Shown piece after piece: positions 7,536 through 17,801 of a stretch of DNA of 64,000 bases. The stretch's first letter is position 1. Each line of letters begins with the position of its first letter. The stretch spans positions 1 through 64,000 of the forward strand of contig NZ_JBHUWD010000019.1 of NCBI RefSeq assembly GCF_042670205.1, written 5' to 3'. Source of the stretch: Luteimicrobium sp042670205. GTDB lineage: Bacteria; Actinomycetota; Actinomycetes; Actinomycetales; Cellulomonadaceae. A model generated the notes under the pieces. It did not search any database. It was given only the letters and a program-made list of their open reading frames with translations, and was not told the origin of the DNA. Both the position numbers and the translations under genes were made by a program.

Positions 7536-10500
7536 TCACTCGCGACGGCGCGTCCACAGGGCCGCGAAGAACACCACGAGACCCAGCGCCAGCACACCCG
7601 CGGCGAACAGCCCCAGGTGCCACAAGTCTGCACCCGTGAGCGCGAGGCCACCCGTGCCGCTCGTGGCCGTCGGCGACGGCGGCGCCGCCCCGAACGTGTT
7701 GGTCACGGTGATCGCGACGCTCGAGCCGACGGGGACGGTGACCGTGCCCGGGTCGATCGTCGTGGCGTCGGAGCCGCCGTCCTTCGTCTCGGTCAGGGTG
7801 CACTCCGCGTTCGCGGGAAGCCCGGCGTAGGTCGCGTCCTTCGCGACCGAGACCGCGCGCGTCGCTCCGCCCGGGATCGTCACCGCGGTCGCCGTCCCGT
7901 CGACGTCCTGCGTGCAGGCCAGCGACACCGTGAACGTGTCGGACCGGTGCTCGGCCGCGCCGTCCCCGTCGAGCGCCTTGTGGACGACGATCGACCCGAC
8001 GTCGAACGTGTTCGTCACGGTCACCGCGGCGGCCGCCGGCGAGGCGTCCGGCCCGGGCACGGTCACGCCGTCCTCCGGGGAGATCGCCGACGACGTCGCC
8101 CCGCCGGTCCGCGGCTCGGTCACGTCGCAGTGGGCACCGGTGGGCAGGTCGTCCACCGTCCAGGTGAGCGCACCCGGCTTCAGCTCGTGCGTCGCGTCGT
8201 AGACCGGGTCCGGGTCCGTGCCGTCGAGCGTGCAGACGAGCCGCACCTGGAACGGGCCGCTCCCCCACGCGTCCGCGCCGTCACCGTCGAGCTGCTTGGT
8301 GACGGTCACCGCGCCGACCGTGTAGTGGTTCGTCACGGCCACCGCGTTGACCTCGGCGCCGCCGTCGCGGAGCACGAAGCTGCCCGACGACGTCCCCGTG
8401 GTCGCGTCGCGCGCGTCACCGTCCTGCGTGATGACGACGGTCGTGGACGGCGCTCCCTGCGTGTCGGTCTCCTCGACGTGGCAGACCGAGTTCACCGGGA
8501 CCCCGGTGACCGTGTGCGTCGCGCCGTCCTTCAGCGTGAACGTCCGGTCGGCGTCCGCGAGCTGCTCGGACCCGTTGAACTCGCACGAGGCGCTGAACGC
8601 GTACGTGCCCGTGTAGTCGACCGGGTCGCCGGACGCGTCCTTCGCGCCGCCGTCGTCCACCGTCTTGGAGACCGTGAAGCCCGTCGCGCCGAACGTGTTG
8701 GTGATGGTCACCGTGTTCGCGTCCGGGTCGTCGTCGGGCAGGACGACGGTCGCGTCGCCGTCCGGGGTGACGTTGCTGCCGGTGATCGTCGTCGACGTGG
8801 CACCGCCGTCGTCGACCTCCGTCACCGAGCACTCGGTGCCGATCGGCTCGGGGATCGTCGTGAACGGCTGGTCCGGCCCGATCTCCTCCTGCACGGGGCC
8901 CGGGTTGTCGCCGGCGTCCTCGACGGGCAGCGGCACCGGTCCGGCGGCCGTCGGGTAGAAGCACTGGATCGTCACCGGGAACGTGGCCGGTGCCGCGTCC
9001 GCCGCGTCGCCGTCGACGACCTTCTCGATCGTGAGCGGCTCGGTCCGGAACCCGTTGAGGCCGAAGACGGAGGCCGTGCCCCCTTCGCCGACCGTCACCG
9101 TGCGCGAGGTGACGAGGTGCAGCGGCGGCGCGCCGCCGTCGGGGAACAGCTCGGTGATCTGGCAGGTGGCGCCGGTGGGCAGGCCGGTCCAGCGGCCCAC
9201 GGGGTCGGTCGCCGGCGTGACCTGGATCGGGTTGTCTCCCGGGATCTCGACCGGGACCGGGACGCCGTCGACGATCCGCGTGCACTGGATCGAGAACGTG
9301 TACGCGCGGGCCGCGGCCTCGTCGTACTGGGTGTCCCCGGGCTGGCCGAGGCCGGCGATGATCTTGCGGACCGACACGGCACCCTCGGTGAAGGTGTTGG
9401 TGACCGTCACGACCGCCGGGTTCTCGGCGTCGTCGCCCACGGTGACCGTGGGGTTGTCGATCGACGTGCCGTTGGCACCGCCGGTCCGCGGCTCGGTCAC
9501 GGTGCAGCTCGCGCCGGTGGGCAGGTCGCCGACGGTCCACGTCTCGCCCGGGGTGAGCGTGTGGTCGGCGTCGTAGACCGGGTCCGGGTCGGTGCCGTCG
9601 AGCGTGCAGGTCAGGTGGACGGTGAACGGCCCCTGGCCCCAGTCGGCGGCGCCGTCGCCGTCCACGGCCTTGGTCACCCCGACCGAGCCGACCGTGTACG
9701 TGTTGGTCACCTCGACGCTCGTGGACACCTGGCCGAGCCGGTTCGCCGCGATGGTGAACTCCGACGACGTCCCGTCCGTCGGCTCACCCGTCTCGCCGCC
9801 CGCCGTCGTGGTCGTCGTGGTGGAAGCCGCGCCGCCGTCGTCGGTCTCCGTCACGGTGCAGTCAGCGCCCACGGGCAGGCCGGTGACCGTCTTGCTGTCA
9901 CCGTCGTTCAGCGTGAACGTGCGGTCCGCCGCCGGGACGACCTCGTTGCCGTCGAACGTGCACGACGCCGTGAACGTGTAGTCCCGCGTGTACGCGATGG
10001 CGTTCCCGTCCTGGTCGACGGCGCCGCCGTCGTCCACGGTCTTGGTGACCGTGAAGCCGCCCGCGTCGAACGTGTTGGTCACGCCGACGGTCGCGGTCGC
10101 GGGCGAGTCGTCCGGGCCGGGCACGGTCACGCCGTCGGCCGGGGTGACCGTGGTCGACGTCGCGCCGCCCGCGTCCGGCTCGGTGACGTCGCAATGGGCA
10201 CCCGTCGGCAGGTCGTCCACCGTCCAGGTGAGGTCGTCCGGAGGCGTGAGCGTGTGGTCGGCGTCGTAGACCGGGTCCGGGTCGGTGCCGTCGAGCGTGC
10301 ACGTGAGGTGCACGGTGAACGGCGCCGTCGCGAAGTCGGCCGCGTCGCCGTCGATGGTCTTCGTCACCTGGACCGAGCCCACCGTGTACGCGTTCGTGAC
10401 GAGCACGGAGTTCGTCACCTCGCCGTCCGCGTCGGGCGCGATCGTGAACGTCGACGTCGTCCCGTCAGCCGGGTCGCCTGTCTCGCCGCCGACGGTGGTC

Positions 10501-13500
10501 GTCGTCGTGCTCGACGCCGCCCCGCCCGTGTCGGTCTCCGTCACGGTGCACTCGGCACCGGCGGGGAGCCCGTCCACGGTCTTGGTGTCGCCGTCGTTCA
10601 GGGTGAAGGTACGGTCGGCCTCGGGCACGACCTCGTTGCCGTCGAACGTGCACGACGCCGTGAACGTGTAGTCCCGCGTGTACGCGATGGCGTTCCCGTC
10701 CTGGTCGACCGCGCCGCCGTCGTCCACGGCCTTCGTGACCGTGAAGCCACCCGCCGCGAACGTGTTCGTCACGGTGACCGCGGCCGTCGCGGGCGAGTCG
10801 TCCGGGCCGGGCACGGTGACGCCGTCGGCCGGGTCGATCGTGGTCGACGTCGCGCCGCCCGCGTCCGGCTCGGTGACGTCGCAGTGCGCGCCCGTCGGCA
10901 GGTTCTCGACCGTCCACGTCAGGTCGTCCGGAGACGTGAGCGTGTGGTCGGCGTCGTAGACCGGGTCCGGGTCGGTGCCGTCGAGCGTGCACATGAGGTG
11001 GACCGTGAACGGCGCGGTCCCGAAGTCCGCCGCGTCGCCCGCGAGCTCCTTGGTCACCTCGACCGACCCCACCGTGTACGCGTTGGTCACCGCGACCGCG
11101 TTGGTGACGGTCGTCGGGTCGGTCTGGTCGCTGTCCGGGGTGAGGGTGAACGTCGTCGACGTGCCGTCGACCGGGTCGGCTGCGCCGTCGCCCGTGGTCG
11201 TGGTGATGCTCGTCGACGCGGCGTCGCCCGCGTCCGTCTCCGTCACGGTGCACACGGAGCCTGCGGGCAGGCCGGTCACGGTCTTCGTGTCGCCGCCGCT
11301 GATCGTGAACGTCCGGTCCGCCTCGGGAACCACCTCGCTGTCGTTGAACGTGCAGGACGCCGAGAACGCGTAGTCCCGCGTGTACGCGATGGCGTTCCCG
11401 TCCTGGTCGGCCGCACCCCCGGCGTCGACCGTCTTGGTGACGCTGAAGCCCGCGTTCTGGTACGTGTTCGTCACCGTGACGCCGTTGATGGTGTCCGGGT
11501 CGGTCGAGATCGGGTGCGCGATGTCCGTGCGGTCCGAGTAGTCGCGCAACGCCTCGATCGACGCGGAACGCGCCGGGAGGATCGGCGACGACGGGTCGTA
11601 GGTCACCGTCGAGCCCTGCGGCGTCGGCTGCTCCTGGGCGTAGCACTCCGCACCCCACGGGAGGGTCACGTTCGACCACTGCGTCGTGTCAGGGTTCGCC
11701 CGGTCGTTGACCGTGATCGTCGTCCCGTCGGCCGGCACGTTCACGACGCTCTGGTCGGTCCCGTTCGTGTCGAGGATCTGGACGGGCACGGGGATGGGCT
11801 GGTCGACGGCCCCGACCGACGTGCAGAAGAGCTTGACCGGGTAGCTGTCCGGAAGGGGGAAGTCGGTGCCCGGCGGCGTCACGACGTCCTTCGTCAGCTT
11901 GATCGAGCCCGTCGCCATCGCGACGCCGACCTTCGGCGGCTCCGTCACGAGGCTCACCGGGTGCTGGACGACCGAGTCCGGGTCGTCCGGGTCGGTGTAC
12001 GTGCCCTGCGCGCCCTCCGCGACCGAGTTCCAGGCGATCGGCTCCTGGCCGGCCGTGGTCTGGGGCGCGTTGGCGGGCGTCCGGGTGTCGAACGTCAGCG
12101 CGAGGTCGTCGCCGGGGGCGAGCCCCTCGTTGGCAGCGTTGTAGGTCAGCACGGCCTTGAGCGCCGTCGCCTGAGCCAGGTCGCTCTCCGGCGTCTGGCT
12201 CGTCACCGCCGTCCACGTGCGGCCCTCGACGTCGGCCTGGCAGCCGCTGTAGTCCGGGTCCGACCAGTCCACGCCGCCGGGCGTGGTCTCGTTGAGGATG
12301 TCCGCCTCGTTGCAGGTCTCGTCGAGCGTGTCCGTCGTGTAGTACAGCTTCATCGGCGTGTCGACCCCGACGGGCTGGCCGTCGTAGGTGAAGTTCCCGA
12401 CGAGCCGCGGACGCCACTCCGAACCGCGCGCGGTCGGGACCACGACCCCGGTGTCGCCCGGCGTCGGGAGCACGTCGATGCCCGCGACGATGTGCGCCGG
12501 GATGTTGCCGGCGTTGACGAGCCGGACCTGCCAGCGCTCGATGCCCCCGGGCCGGGTGATCGGGACGCACGAGCTGCCGTAGTAGATGACGTCGCCCGCA
12601 TAGTTCGGGACGCTCGGCTCCTGGCAGCCCGAGGCGTTCTGGTCGTTCGCGTTGACGTCGAGGACGCCGAGGTCGTCGTAGTTCGGGTCACCCGGGGCGG
12701 CATCCGGGTCGCCGGCGCCGACGCCCTTGACGGCCTTGGTGATCCGCAGCGGGGTCAGGGCGCGTGGTTGCGTGGTGGTGTCCGCCGTGCAGCTCGGGAC
12801 GTTCGTCGTCTGGTCGTTGTTCACCGACGCGTTGTGCGTGCTGTCGCACGTGTCGTAGACGCGGTCGTCCGAGACCGTCACCGAGTTGACGACGTCGGTC
12901 CCCGGCGCGACCGGATCGGTCCCGCCGCGGTACTCGAGGGGGGTGTCCACGACGATCGCGTCGCCCGGCTGGAGCACGAAGCCCTCCGGCAGCGTCACGG
13001 CGATGGTGGGCGCTCCGTCAGCGCTCATGCAGTACTGGGCGCTCGCTCCCCCGATCGGTTCGTCCGGGCCGTCGGTCGTGCGCAGCGACACGACGAAGTC
13101 CGGGTCGGCCGGGGCGCAGGTCCCGTTGTCGGGGACCTCCTGCGAGGCGGGCACGAGCTGGGGTCCGCCGTCGTCGGTCGGCAGCGTGTCCACGATCGTC
13201 ACGCCCGTCTGCGGCCACTGGCCGTTGTTCGTGACGACGAACTGATAGCTGATCGGGCTGTTCGGGGACTCGTTGGTCGGTTGGGCGTTGCCGTTGCCCG
13301 GCGTCTTGGTGACCTCGACGGAGTTGGGGAGGTGGAGGTAGTCGGTGTAGTCGTTCGCCGTGTCGTCGGCTGTCCAAGGACCCTCGACGTTGTTCCACGA
13401 GCCCTCGCTGTGCACCTGGATGGTGTTGTTGGTCCGCCCGAGGACGTCCTCGCCCGGGGCGTTGTCGTTCGTCGGCAGGTCGGACGGGACCGGCGTCACG

Positions 13501-16500
13501 TTCTCGCCGTCCGGGCTCCACCGGAGGTTGGTGCGCTGCTCCGCGGAGAACGTCGCGTGCGCGGTGGGGTTGGACGGGTGCTCCCAGTTGGGCTGGCCGT
13601 CACCGGCGTCGTAGGTGAAGCGAAGGCCCTCGACGTCCGCCGCGGCCACGCCGGCGGGCAGGGCGGGACTCGCCGCATCGGTGTAGTCGCCCTCGACCCA
13701 GCAGCTGCTCAGGTCGTCGGAGCCGTTGCACTGCTGGACGAGCGTGTCGCCGTCCAGCGAGTAGGTCACGCCCACGAGCGCGTCGACCTTGACGCGGCTG
13801 ATGGGTGCGTTGACGGTCTGCGACGGGAACCCGGTGAAGTCGAACGCGTTCCAGTAGAGCGGGTCGTCGTCGGTGATCGTCAGGAAGGTGGTGCGCACCG
13901 TCCCGGTGGGCTTGCCCGTCAGGTCGACCGTGTACGCGTTGGTCTCTCCCTCGTACCGGCTCGCGGGGTCGATGGTCTTCGTCGCGTCGACGCCGTAGGT
14001 CGGCTCGGCGATGTTGACGGTGTCGTTCGCCGTCCCCGACGCGGTGTCCTCCGGGTTGGTCGCGGACGCGAACGAGTAGTTGTCGACGGCGTCCGCGTCG
14101 GTGATCGGCGTGCCGTCGCCGCGGTGGTCCGCCCGGAGCTGCATGTCGAGGACCACGCGGGCGGGCGTGGTGTCGTCGGTGGTCGTGACCATGAGGCCGT
14201 GGAACACCACGCGCACGCCGGTCACGTCGGCGAGGTCGCCCGCGGTGAGCGCGAGGGCGGCGTCGGCGGTGATGGCCGGCTGCTCCGTCCCGCCCACGGT
14301 GAGGAACACTTCGGTCGCGCTCGCGTCGGCCCCGGTCGGGGCGTCGATCGCGAGGAACCCCGTGAGGTTCATGAGGTCGAACGTGTTGGACGCGGGTGTG
14401 TCTGCCGTGACGGGCGCCGGGTCCTGGATCGTCATCGACCTGACCTTGGCGTTCGTGTCGTTGTTCGCTGTGAGGGTCAGGGCGTCCTTCGGGTAGTCGG
14501 CGGCCGCGGTGCCGTCGGGCGGCAGGCCGAGGGTGTCTTCGTCGAACTGCTTGGTGGTGCTGACGTTGACGGGCCGGTCGGTGATCGTGATGACCGCCGA
14601 GTCCGTGTCGTGGTAGTCCGCCGGGTCCGTGGTCGGGGTGCCGGGCGCCCAGCTGTCCATGCCGGCCGTGTTCGACACGAGGCCGTCGGTCCCGGTGTTG
14701 TACGGCTGGCTCCCGTTGTCCGGGTCGTTGCCGAGCACGGGGTCGCCCGAGACCCGCATGTCCTGTCGGATCCGGAACACGAGGTCCACCGGGCGGTCGT
14801 TGCCCACGGACTGGGCCACGCCGGAGCCGACCGGCGGGTCCGTGGGTGACGTGATGCGTGAGGCGCGGGTGGGGCTCTCGACGAACGTCAGCCGGACGCT
14901 GAGCGTCGACTCCTGCTGGGCGGTGGTCAAGGTGTACCCACCGAACGTCCCGTCGCACCCGTTCGCGCAGGCAGCCGCGGTGACGTCGACCCAGGCACCG
15001 GTCCCACCGCCTGCGGAGCCGTCGAACAGCTCGACCTTCGACACCTGGTCGAACGCGATGAGCGGGTCGGTCGACGTGGTGATCGGGGCGATGCGCACGA
15101 GGTCGAAGGCGTCGTAGACCGTGTCCGCGACGGCGTCCCCGGTCGCGGGGGCGGGCACGTCGGTCAGCTGCACCTGGCTCATCGGGTAGCCGCCGGTGCC
15201 CCAGCTGATCCGCGCGGTGCGCTGGTCGTCGGTGAGTGCCGGGACCAGGACGCCGGAGTCCAGGACGTCACCCGTGTCGGGGTCGACCCAGCCCTTGTCG
15301 ACGGAGTCGCCCGGGCCGCTGCCGTCGGTCGGGTCGACCGTGATGTCGGCGTCGTCGTCGTCGGTCACCGGACTCGTGTCGGCGTCGGGGTTGTCGACCT
15401 GCGACTCCACGTCGTTCGTGTAGGTCACGGGGTCGGTGCCCGTGGGCAGCGCGGACGTGCCGGGGTCGCTCCGCAACGTCGCGCGGTGGCTGAACGACAG
15501 GTACGGCTCGACCTTGAAGCCGGGCGGGAGCCCGGCGTCCGGGTCGGTGGGCTCGAAGTCGAACTGGATGCCCTGGATGTCGTCGGGGCCCGGGTCGGTG
15601 CCGATCTGGTAGGTCCACGGCGACTGGTCGGAGGAGATCGGGCCGGCGAGCGGCACCCACGCGGAGCCGTTCCAGTAGTTGACCTGCAGCGTCGAGCCGG
15701 CCGGGATGTCCATGGGCCCGATCGAGGTGAGGTTCATGTGGTCCCAGAACTCGGTCGGCGTCGCGCCCGGGTTCGCAGGGTCGGAGACGATGAGGTCGTC
15801 CGAGGGGACGGTCGACGTCTGGTCGCAGGTGCCGGCGTCGACCTGGGCCTGGCCGCACACCTCGGCCGGGAGCTCGACGACCGTACGGGCCCCCGGGACG
15901 CCGAGGATCTCGTCGGGCGTGAACACCTTGTCGACGTTGGTGTCGATGCGCGCCGGCTCGCGCGTCGCGTCGTCGGAGGCGTCGTCGGTGCCGGACTGGC
16001 CCGCGTCGTCGGTGACCGTCGTCGTCGTGTTGTTCGTGGAGGTGACGTCGTCGGCGCCCGGGACCGCCTGCGCCGTCACGTCGAAGGGGATGCTCGCAGC
16101 GTCCCCGGGCTCGATACCGTCGGGGTCGTCGCTGGTGAACGTGATGTGGAAGCCGACGACGTCGGCGTCCGTGTGCCCCGCGGGCACCGGCGGCATGGTG
16201 TCGCGCGTGGTGGACGTCTGCGCGTCGCTCGACGTGCCGTCCGAGTAGTCGTAGACGATCGACACGGAGTCGGCACCGGCCGGCCACGCGACGCCGGCGC
16301 CGAAGCCGCCGAACGTGAGCCCCTGGTCCGCGAGGTCGTCGTCGCCGTCCGTGGGCTCGTCGATCACCATCGTGGTGACCGGCTGCGACCCCACCTCGGA
16401 CCGGATCGTCGCCGTCGTCGAGTCGCCTGCGAGCAGGTGGTCGTCGGCGAACTCCTTGCTCGTGGTCACCGACACGTCCGCGCTCACCACGTCCACGGTG

Positions 16501-17552
16501 GCGTCGTCGGTGTCGTCCGCCGTGTCGTCACCCTTCGTCACGTCCGACTCGGCCGTGTTGGTGACCACGGTCGTGCCCGTCTCCAGGTCGGCGACGTTGT
16601 CGCGCGTCTCGGTGTCGAGGACGATCGTCGCCTCTCCGTCGATCGGGATGCCGTCGGGACCCGTGAACGTGAACGTGATGCCGTGCACCTGCGTCAGGTC
16701 GATGCCGGCGAGGAGCGTGTTCGGGTCGTCGGGGATCGGGGACACGGGCGTGCCGGTGTGCGTGGTGCCGGCGGCGTCGACCCAGTCGACCTGCACGGTG
16801 TCGGCGCCCTCGGGCGGGGTGAGCGTGGAGATGCCGGTGAGCGCGAGGTACTGGAACGGGTCGTCGCCGTCGGCGGAGGGGTCCGATACGACGAGCGAGT
16901 CGACGCTCGCGTTCGACGTGTTCTGCGCGTGGATCGTGAACTGCACGGCACGGCCGGGGACCGCGGGCACGGACGCGGGGCTCGCGTCCTTCGTGACCGT
17001 CGTGTCGAGCGTCGTGGGAACGTCGATCGTGACGTCCGCCGTGTCCGAGTCCGAGTTGCCGCCGGTCTGCTGGACGTTCGCCGTGTTCGTGACGGTGCCG
17101 TTGTAGTCCGCCGTGGCATCGGACGGCACCCGGACGCGGATGCTGATGTTCGCGATGGTGCCCGGCGCCATCCCGGTCCCGCCGTCCGCCTGCGGCTGCG
17201 TCGCGAGGACGTCGACCGTCGTGCCTCCGTCACCGTCGGTCCCCGACGTGTCGTAGGTGCCGCCGCCGCCCGCGGTGACCTGGACGGCGTCGTCGCCGTC
17301 GAGCACCAGAGGTGGGGGGAGCGTGTCGGTCAGCTCGGCATCCGTGCACGACGCGGACTGGCACGTCACCTGGATCGAGTAGGTGAACGTGTCGCCGGGC
17401 CCGTAGGGGCCGGGCGAGTCCACCGACTTCGTGACCTCGAGCGTCCCTCCGGCCGCCTCGGCTGCGGGCGCGAGCAGGACGCCGGCCACCGTGAGCGGCA
17501 GCGCCAGCGCGAACGCGAGGATCGATGCGATCAGTGCACGGGTCTTCGTCAC
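7536..17552 (-). CDS. Giant LAxTG-anchored repeat surface protein
   Basis: 3338-aa predicted cell-wall protein. The GTG at 17552 gives a good signal peptide (TKTRALIASILAFALALPLT through APAAEA) with GGGGGA just upstream; an upstream GTG at 17606 would add 18 residues. The N-terminal two thirds look like DUF11/isopeptide-type beta domains (TKDASPASVPAVPGRAVQF; VVTNNGQWPQTGVTIVDTLP). From about residue 2030 come roughly eleven DUF5979-like modules, each opening with VTKxVDG or similar and ending VTVTNTF. Near the C terminus are a Pro/Thr spacer, the sorting motif LALTG, a hydrophobic helix and RRRE, which fits class E sortase substrates. No sortase gene is in the window. Likely role: adhesion or cell-surface stalk. 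A regulon operator (17649-17667) lies 97 bp upstream. Confidence 0.88.
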   Translation of the reverse strand: MTKTRALIASILAFALALPLTVAGVLLAPAAEAAGGTLEVTKSVDSPGPYGPGDTFTYSIQVTCQSASCTDAELTDTLPPPLVLDGDDAVQVTAGGGGTYDTSGTDGDGGTTVDVLATQPQADGGTGMAPGTIANISIRVRVPSDATADYNGTVTNTANVQQTGGNSDSDTADVTIDVPTTLDTTVTKDASPASVPAVPGRAVQFTIHAQNTSNASVDSLVVSDPSADGDDPFQYLALTGISTLTPPEGADTVQVDWVDAAGTTHTGTPVSPIPDDPNTLLAGIDLTQVHGITFTFTGPDGIPIDGEATIVLDTETRDNVADLETGTTVVTNTAESDVTKGDDTADDTDDATVDVVSADVSVTTSKEFADDHLLAGDSTTATIRSEVGSQPVTTMVIDEPTDGDDDLADQGLTFGGFGAGVAWPAGADSVSIVYDYSDGTSSDAQTSTTRDTMPPVPAGHTDADVVGFHITFTSDDPDGIEPGDAASIPFDVTAQAVPGADDVTSTNNTTTTVTDDAGQSGTDDASDDATREPARIDTNVDKVFTPDEILGVPGARTVVELPAEVCGQAQVDAGTCDQTSTVPSDDLIVSDPANPGATPTEFWDHMNLTSIGPMDIPAGSTLQVNYWNGSAWVPLAGPISSDQSPWTYQIGTDPGPDDIQGIQFDFEPTDPDAGLPPGFKVEPYLSFSHRATLRSDPGTSALPTGTDPVTYTNDVESQVDNPDADTSPVTDDDDADITVDPTDGSGPGDSVDKGWVDPDTGDVLDSGVLVPALTDDQRTARISWGTGGYPMSQVQLTDVPAPATGDAVADTVYDAFDLVRIAPITTSTDPLIAFDQVSKVELFDGSAGGGTGAWVDVTAAACANGCDGTFGGYTLTTAQQESTLSVRLTFVESPTRASRITSPTDPPVGSGVAQSVGNDRPVDLVFRIRQDMRVSGDPVLGNDPDNGSQPYNTGTDGLVSNTAGMDSWAPGTPTTDPADYHDTDSAVITITDRPVNVSTTKQFDEDTLGLPPDGTAAADYPKDALTLTANNDTNAKVRSMTIQDPAPVTADTPASNTFDLMNLTGFLAIDAPTGADASATEVFLTVGGTEQPAITADAALALTAGDLADVTGVRVVFHGLMVTTTDDTTPARVVLDMQLRADHRGDGTPITDADAVDNYSFASATNPEDTASGTANDTVNIAEPTYGVDATKTIDPASRYEGETNAYTVDLTGKPTGTVRTTFLTITDDDPLYWNAFDFTGFPSQTVNAPISRVKVDALVGVTYSLDGDTLVQQCNGSDDLSSCWVEGDYTDAASPALPAGVAAADVEGLRFTYDAGDGQPNWEHPSNPTAHATFSAEQRTNLRWSPDGENVTPVPSDLPTNDNAPGEDVLGRTNNTIQVHSEGSWNNVEGPWTADDTANDYTDYLHLPNSVEVTKTPGNGNAQPTNESPNSPISYQFVVTNNGQWPQTGVTIVDTLPTDDGGPQLVPASQEVPDNGTCAPADPDFVVSLRTTDGPDEPIGGASAQYCMSADGAPTIAVTLPEGFVLQPGDAIVVDTPLEYRGGTDPVAPGTDVVNSVTVSDDRVYDTCDSTHNASVNNDQTTNVPSCTADTTTQPRALTPLRITKAVKGVGAGDPDAAPGDPNYDDLGVLDVNANDQNASGCQEPSVPNYAGDVIYYGSSCVPITRPGGIERWQVRLVNAGNIPAHIVAGIDVLPTPGDTGVVVPTARGSEWRPRLVGNFTYDGQPVGVDTPMKLYYTTDTLDETCNEADILNETTPGGVDWSDPDYSGCQADVEGRTWTAVTSQTPESDLAQATALKAVLTYNAANEGLAPGDDLALTFDTRTPANAPQTTAGQEPIAWNSVAEGAQGTYTDPDDPDSVVQHPVSLVTEPPKVGVAMATGSIKLTKDVVTPPGTDFPLPDSYPVKLFCTSVGAVDQPIPVPVQILDTNGTDQSVVNVPADGTTITVNDRANPDTTQWSNVTLPWGAECYAQEQPTPQGSTVTYDPSSPILPARSASIEALRDYSDRTDIAHPISTDPDTINGVTVTNTYQNAGFSVTKTVDAGGAADQDGNAIAYTRDYAFSASCTFNDSEVVPEADRTFTISGGDTKTVTGLPAGSVCTVTETDAGDAASTSITTTTGDGAADPVDGTSTTFTLTPDSDQTDPTTVTNAVAVTNAYTVGSVEVTKELAGDAADFGTAPFTVHLMCTLDGTDPDPVYDADHTLTSPDDLTWTVENLPTGAHCDVTEPDAGGATSTTIDPADGVTVPGPDDSPATAAVTVTNTFAAGGFTVTKAVDDGGAVDQDGNAIAYTRDYTFTASCTFDGNEVVPEADRTFTLNDGDTKTVDGLPAGAECTVTETDTGGAASSTTTTTVGGETGDPADGTTSTFTIAPDADGEVTNSVLVTNAYTVGSVQVTKTIDGDAADFATAPFTVHLTCTLDGTDPDPVYDADHTLTPPDDLTWTVDDLPTGAHCDVTEPDAGGATSTTVTPADGVTVPGPDDSPATATVGVTNTFDAGGFTVTKTVDDGGAVDQDGNAIAYTRDYTFTASCTFDGNEVVPAADRTFTLNDGDSKTVTGLPVGADCTVTETDDGGAASTTTTTTAGGETGEPTDGTSSEFTIAANRLGQVSTSVEVTNTYTVGSVGVTKAVDGDGAADWGQGPFTVHLTCTLDGTDPDPVYDADHTLTPGETWTVGDLPTGASCTVTEPRTGGANGTSIDNPTVTVGDDAENPAVVTVTNTFTEGAVSVRKIIAGLGQPGDTQYDEAAARAYTFSIQCTRIVDGVPVPVEIPGDNPIQVTPATDPVGRWTGLPTGATCQITELFPDGGAPPLHLVTSRTVTVGEGGTASVFGLNGFRTEPLTIEKVVDGDAADAAPATFPVTIQCFYPTAAGPVPLPVEDAGDNPGPVQEEIGPDQPFTTIPEPIGTECSVTEVDDGGATSTTITGSNVTPDGDATVVLPDDDPDANTVTITNTFGATGFTVSKTVDDGGAKDASGDPVDYTGTYAFSASCEFNGSEQLADADRTFTLKDGATHTVTGVPVNSVCHVEETDTQGAPSTTVVITQDGDARDATTGTSSGSFVLRDGGAEVNAVAVTNHYTVGAVTVTKQLDGDGADAWGSGPFQVRLVCTLDGTDPDPVYDATHELKPGALTWTVDDLPTGAHCDVTEPRTGGATSSAISPEDGVTVPGPDASPAAAAVTVTNTFDVGSIVVHKALDGDGAAEHRSDTFTVSLACTQDVDGTATAVTIPGGATRAVSVAKDATYAGLPANAECTLTETKDGGSDATTIDPGTVTVPVGSSVAITVTNTFGAAPPSPTATSGTGGLALTGADLWHLGLFAAGVLALGLVVFFAALWTRRRE
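9385..11465. repeat. Three near-identical 0.7-kb tandem repeats inside the adhesin gene
   Basis: Three A+B module pairs of the surface protein are highly alike at DNA level. Shared strings such as tgtacgcgatggcgttcccg recur at 9989, 10679 and 11381 (periods 690 and 702), and gtcggtgccgtcgagcgtgc recurs at about 9589, 10279 and 10969 (period 690). A modules carry DQDGNAIAYTRDY, B modules CTLDGTDPDPVYDADHTLT. Homology this close invites copy-number change by recombination and also assembly collapse. Confidence 0.9.
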
Positions 17553-17648
17553 GCGTCCCCCAGACGCCCGTCCGACGGCCGGTCCCCCCGGTCGTTTGCG
17601 AACCACTCTGTTCGCGGGTGAAGCAAGTCACAACCGGTGAGACGCAGA

Positions 17649-17667
17649 ACCACCCTGGACGGATGAG
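17649..17667. promoter_or_regulatory. Regulon operator, site 1 (adhesin / permease-USP intergenic)
   Basis: ACCACCCTGGACGGATGAG: right half-site perfect, left half the same variant as site 3. It is centred at 17658 between the divergent adhesin gene and the permease/USP operon. Toward the adhesin, TTGCTT (17626-17621) sits 34.5 bp from the centre. No good hexamer is seen at that distance in the other direction. Confidence 0.5.
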
Positions 17668-17801
17668 GCGCCCGGATCAACCGGAACCGCCCCTCGACCG
17701 GCCCTTCGAGAGTACGAAGCGAGCGCACACGGCGCACCCGGACGCGCCCTGCACCGTCGTCGCCGGCCACGCGGGGGCTGCCCGGATGGGACGCTGTGCA
17801 C

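Noticed and set aside
9385..11465. Regular repeats considered as a CRISPR array
   Set aside because: The 0.7-kb units are in frame, code for DUF5979-like modules and have no short repeat/unique spacer structure.
7617..14849. Very long plus-strand open frame (2410 codons) across the adhesin
   Set aside because: It is the antisense shadow of the adhesin in GC-rich DNA: Arg/Val/Gly-rich, no domains, no start signals.
17600..17634. Half-site GCGGGTGAAG just before the adhesin as a second operator
   Set aside because: Only one half-site is present, without an inverted partner at N5.
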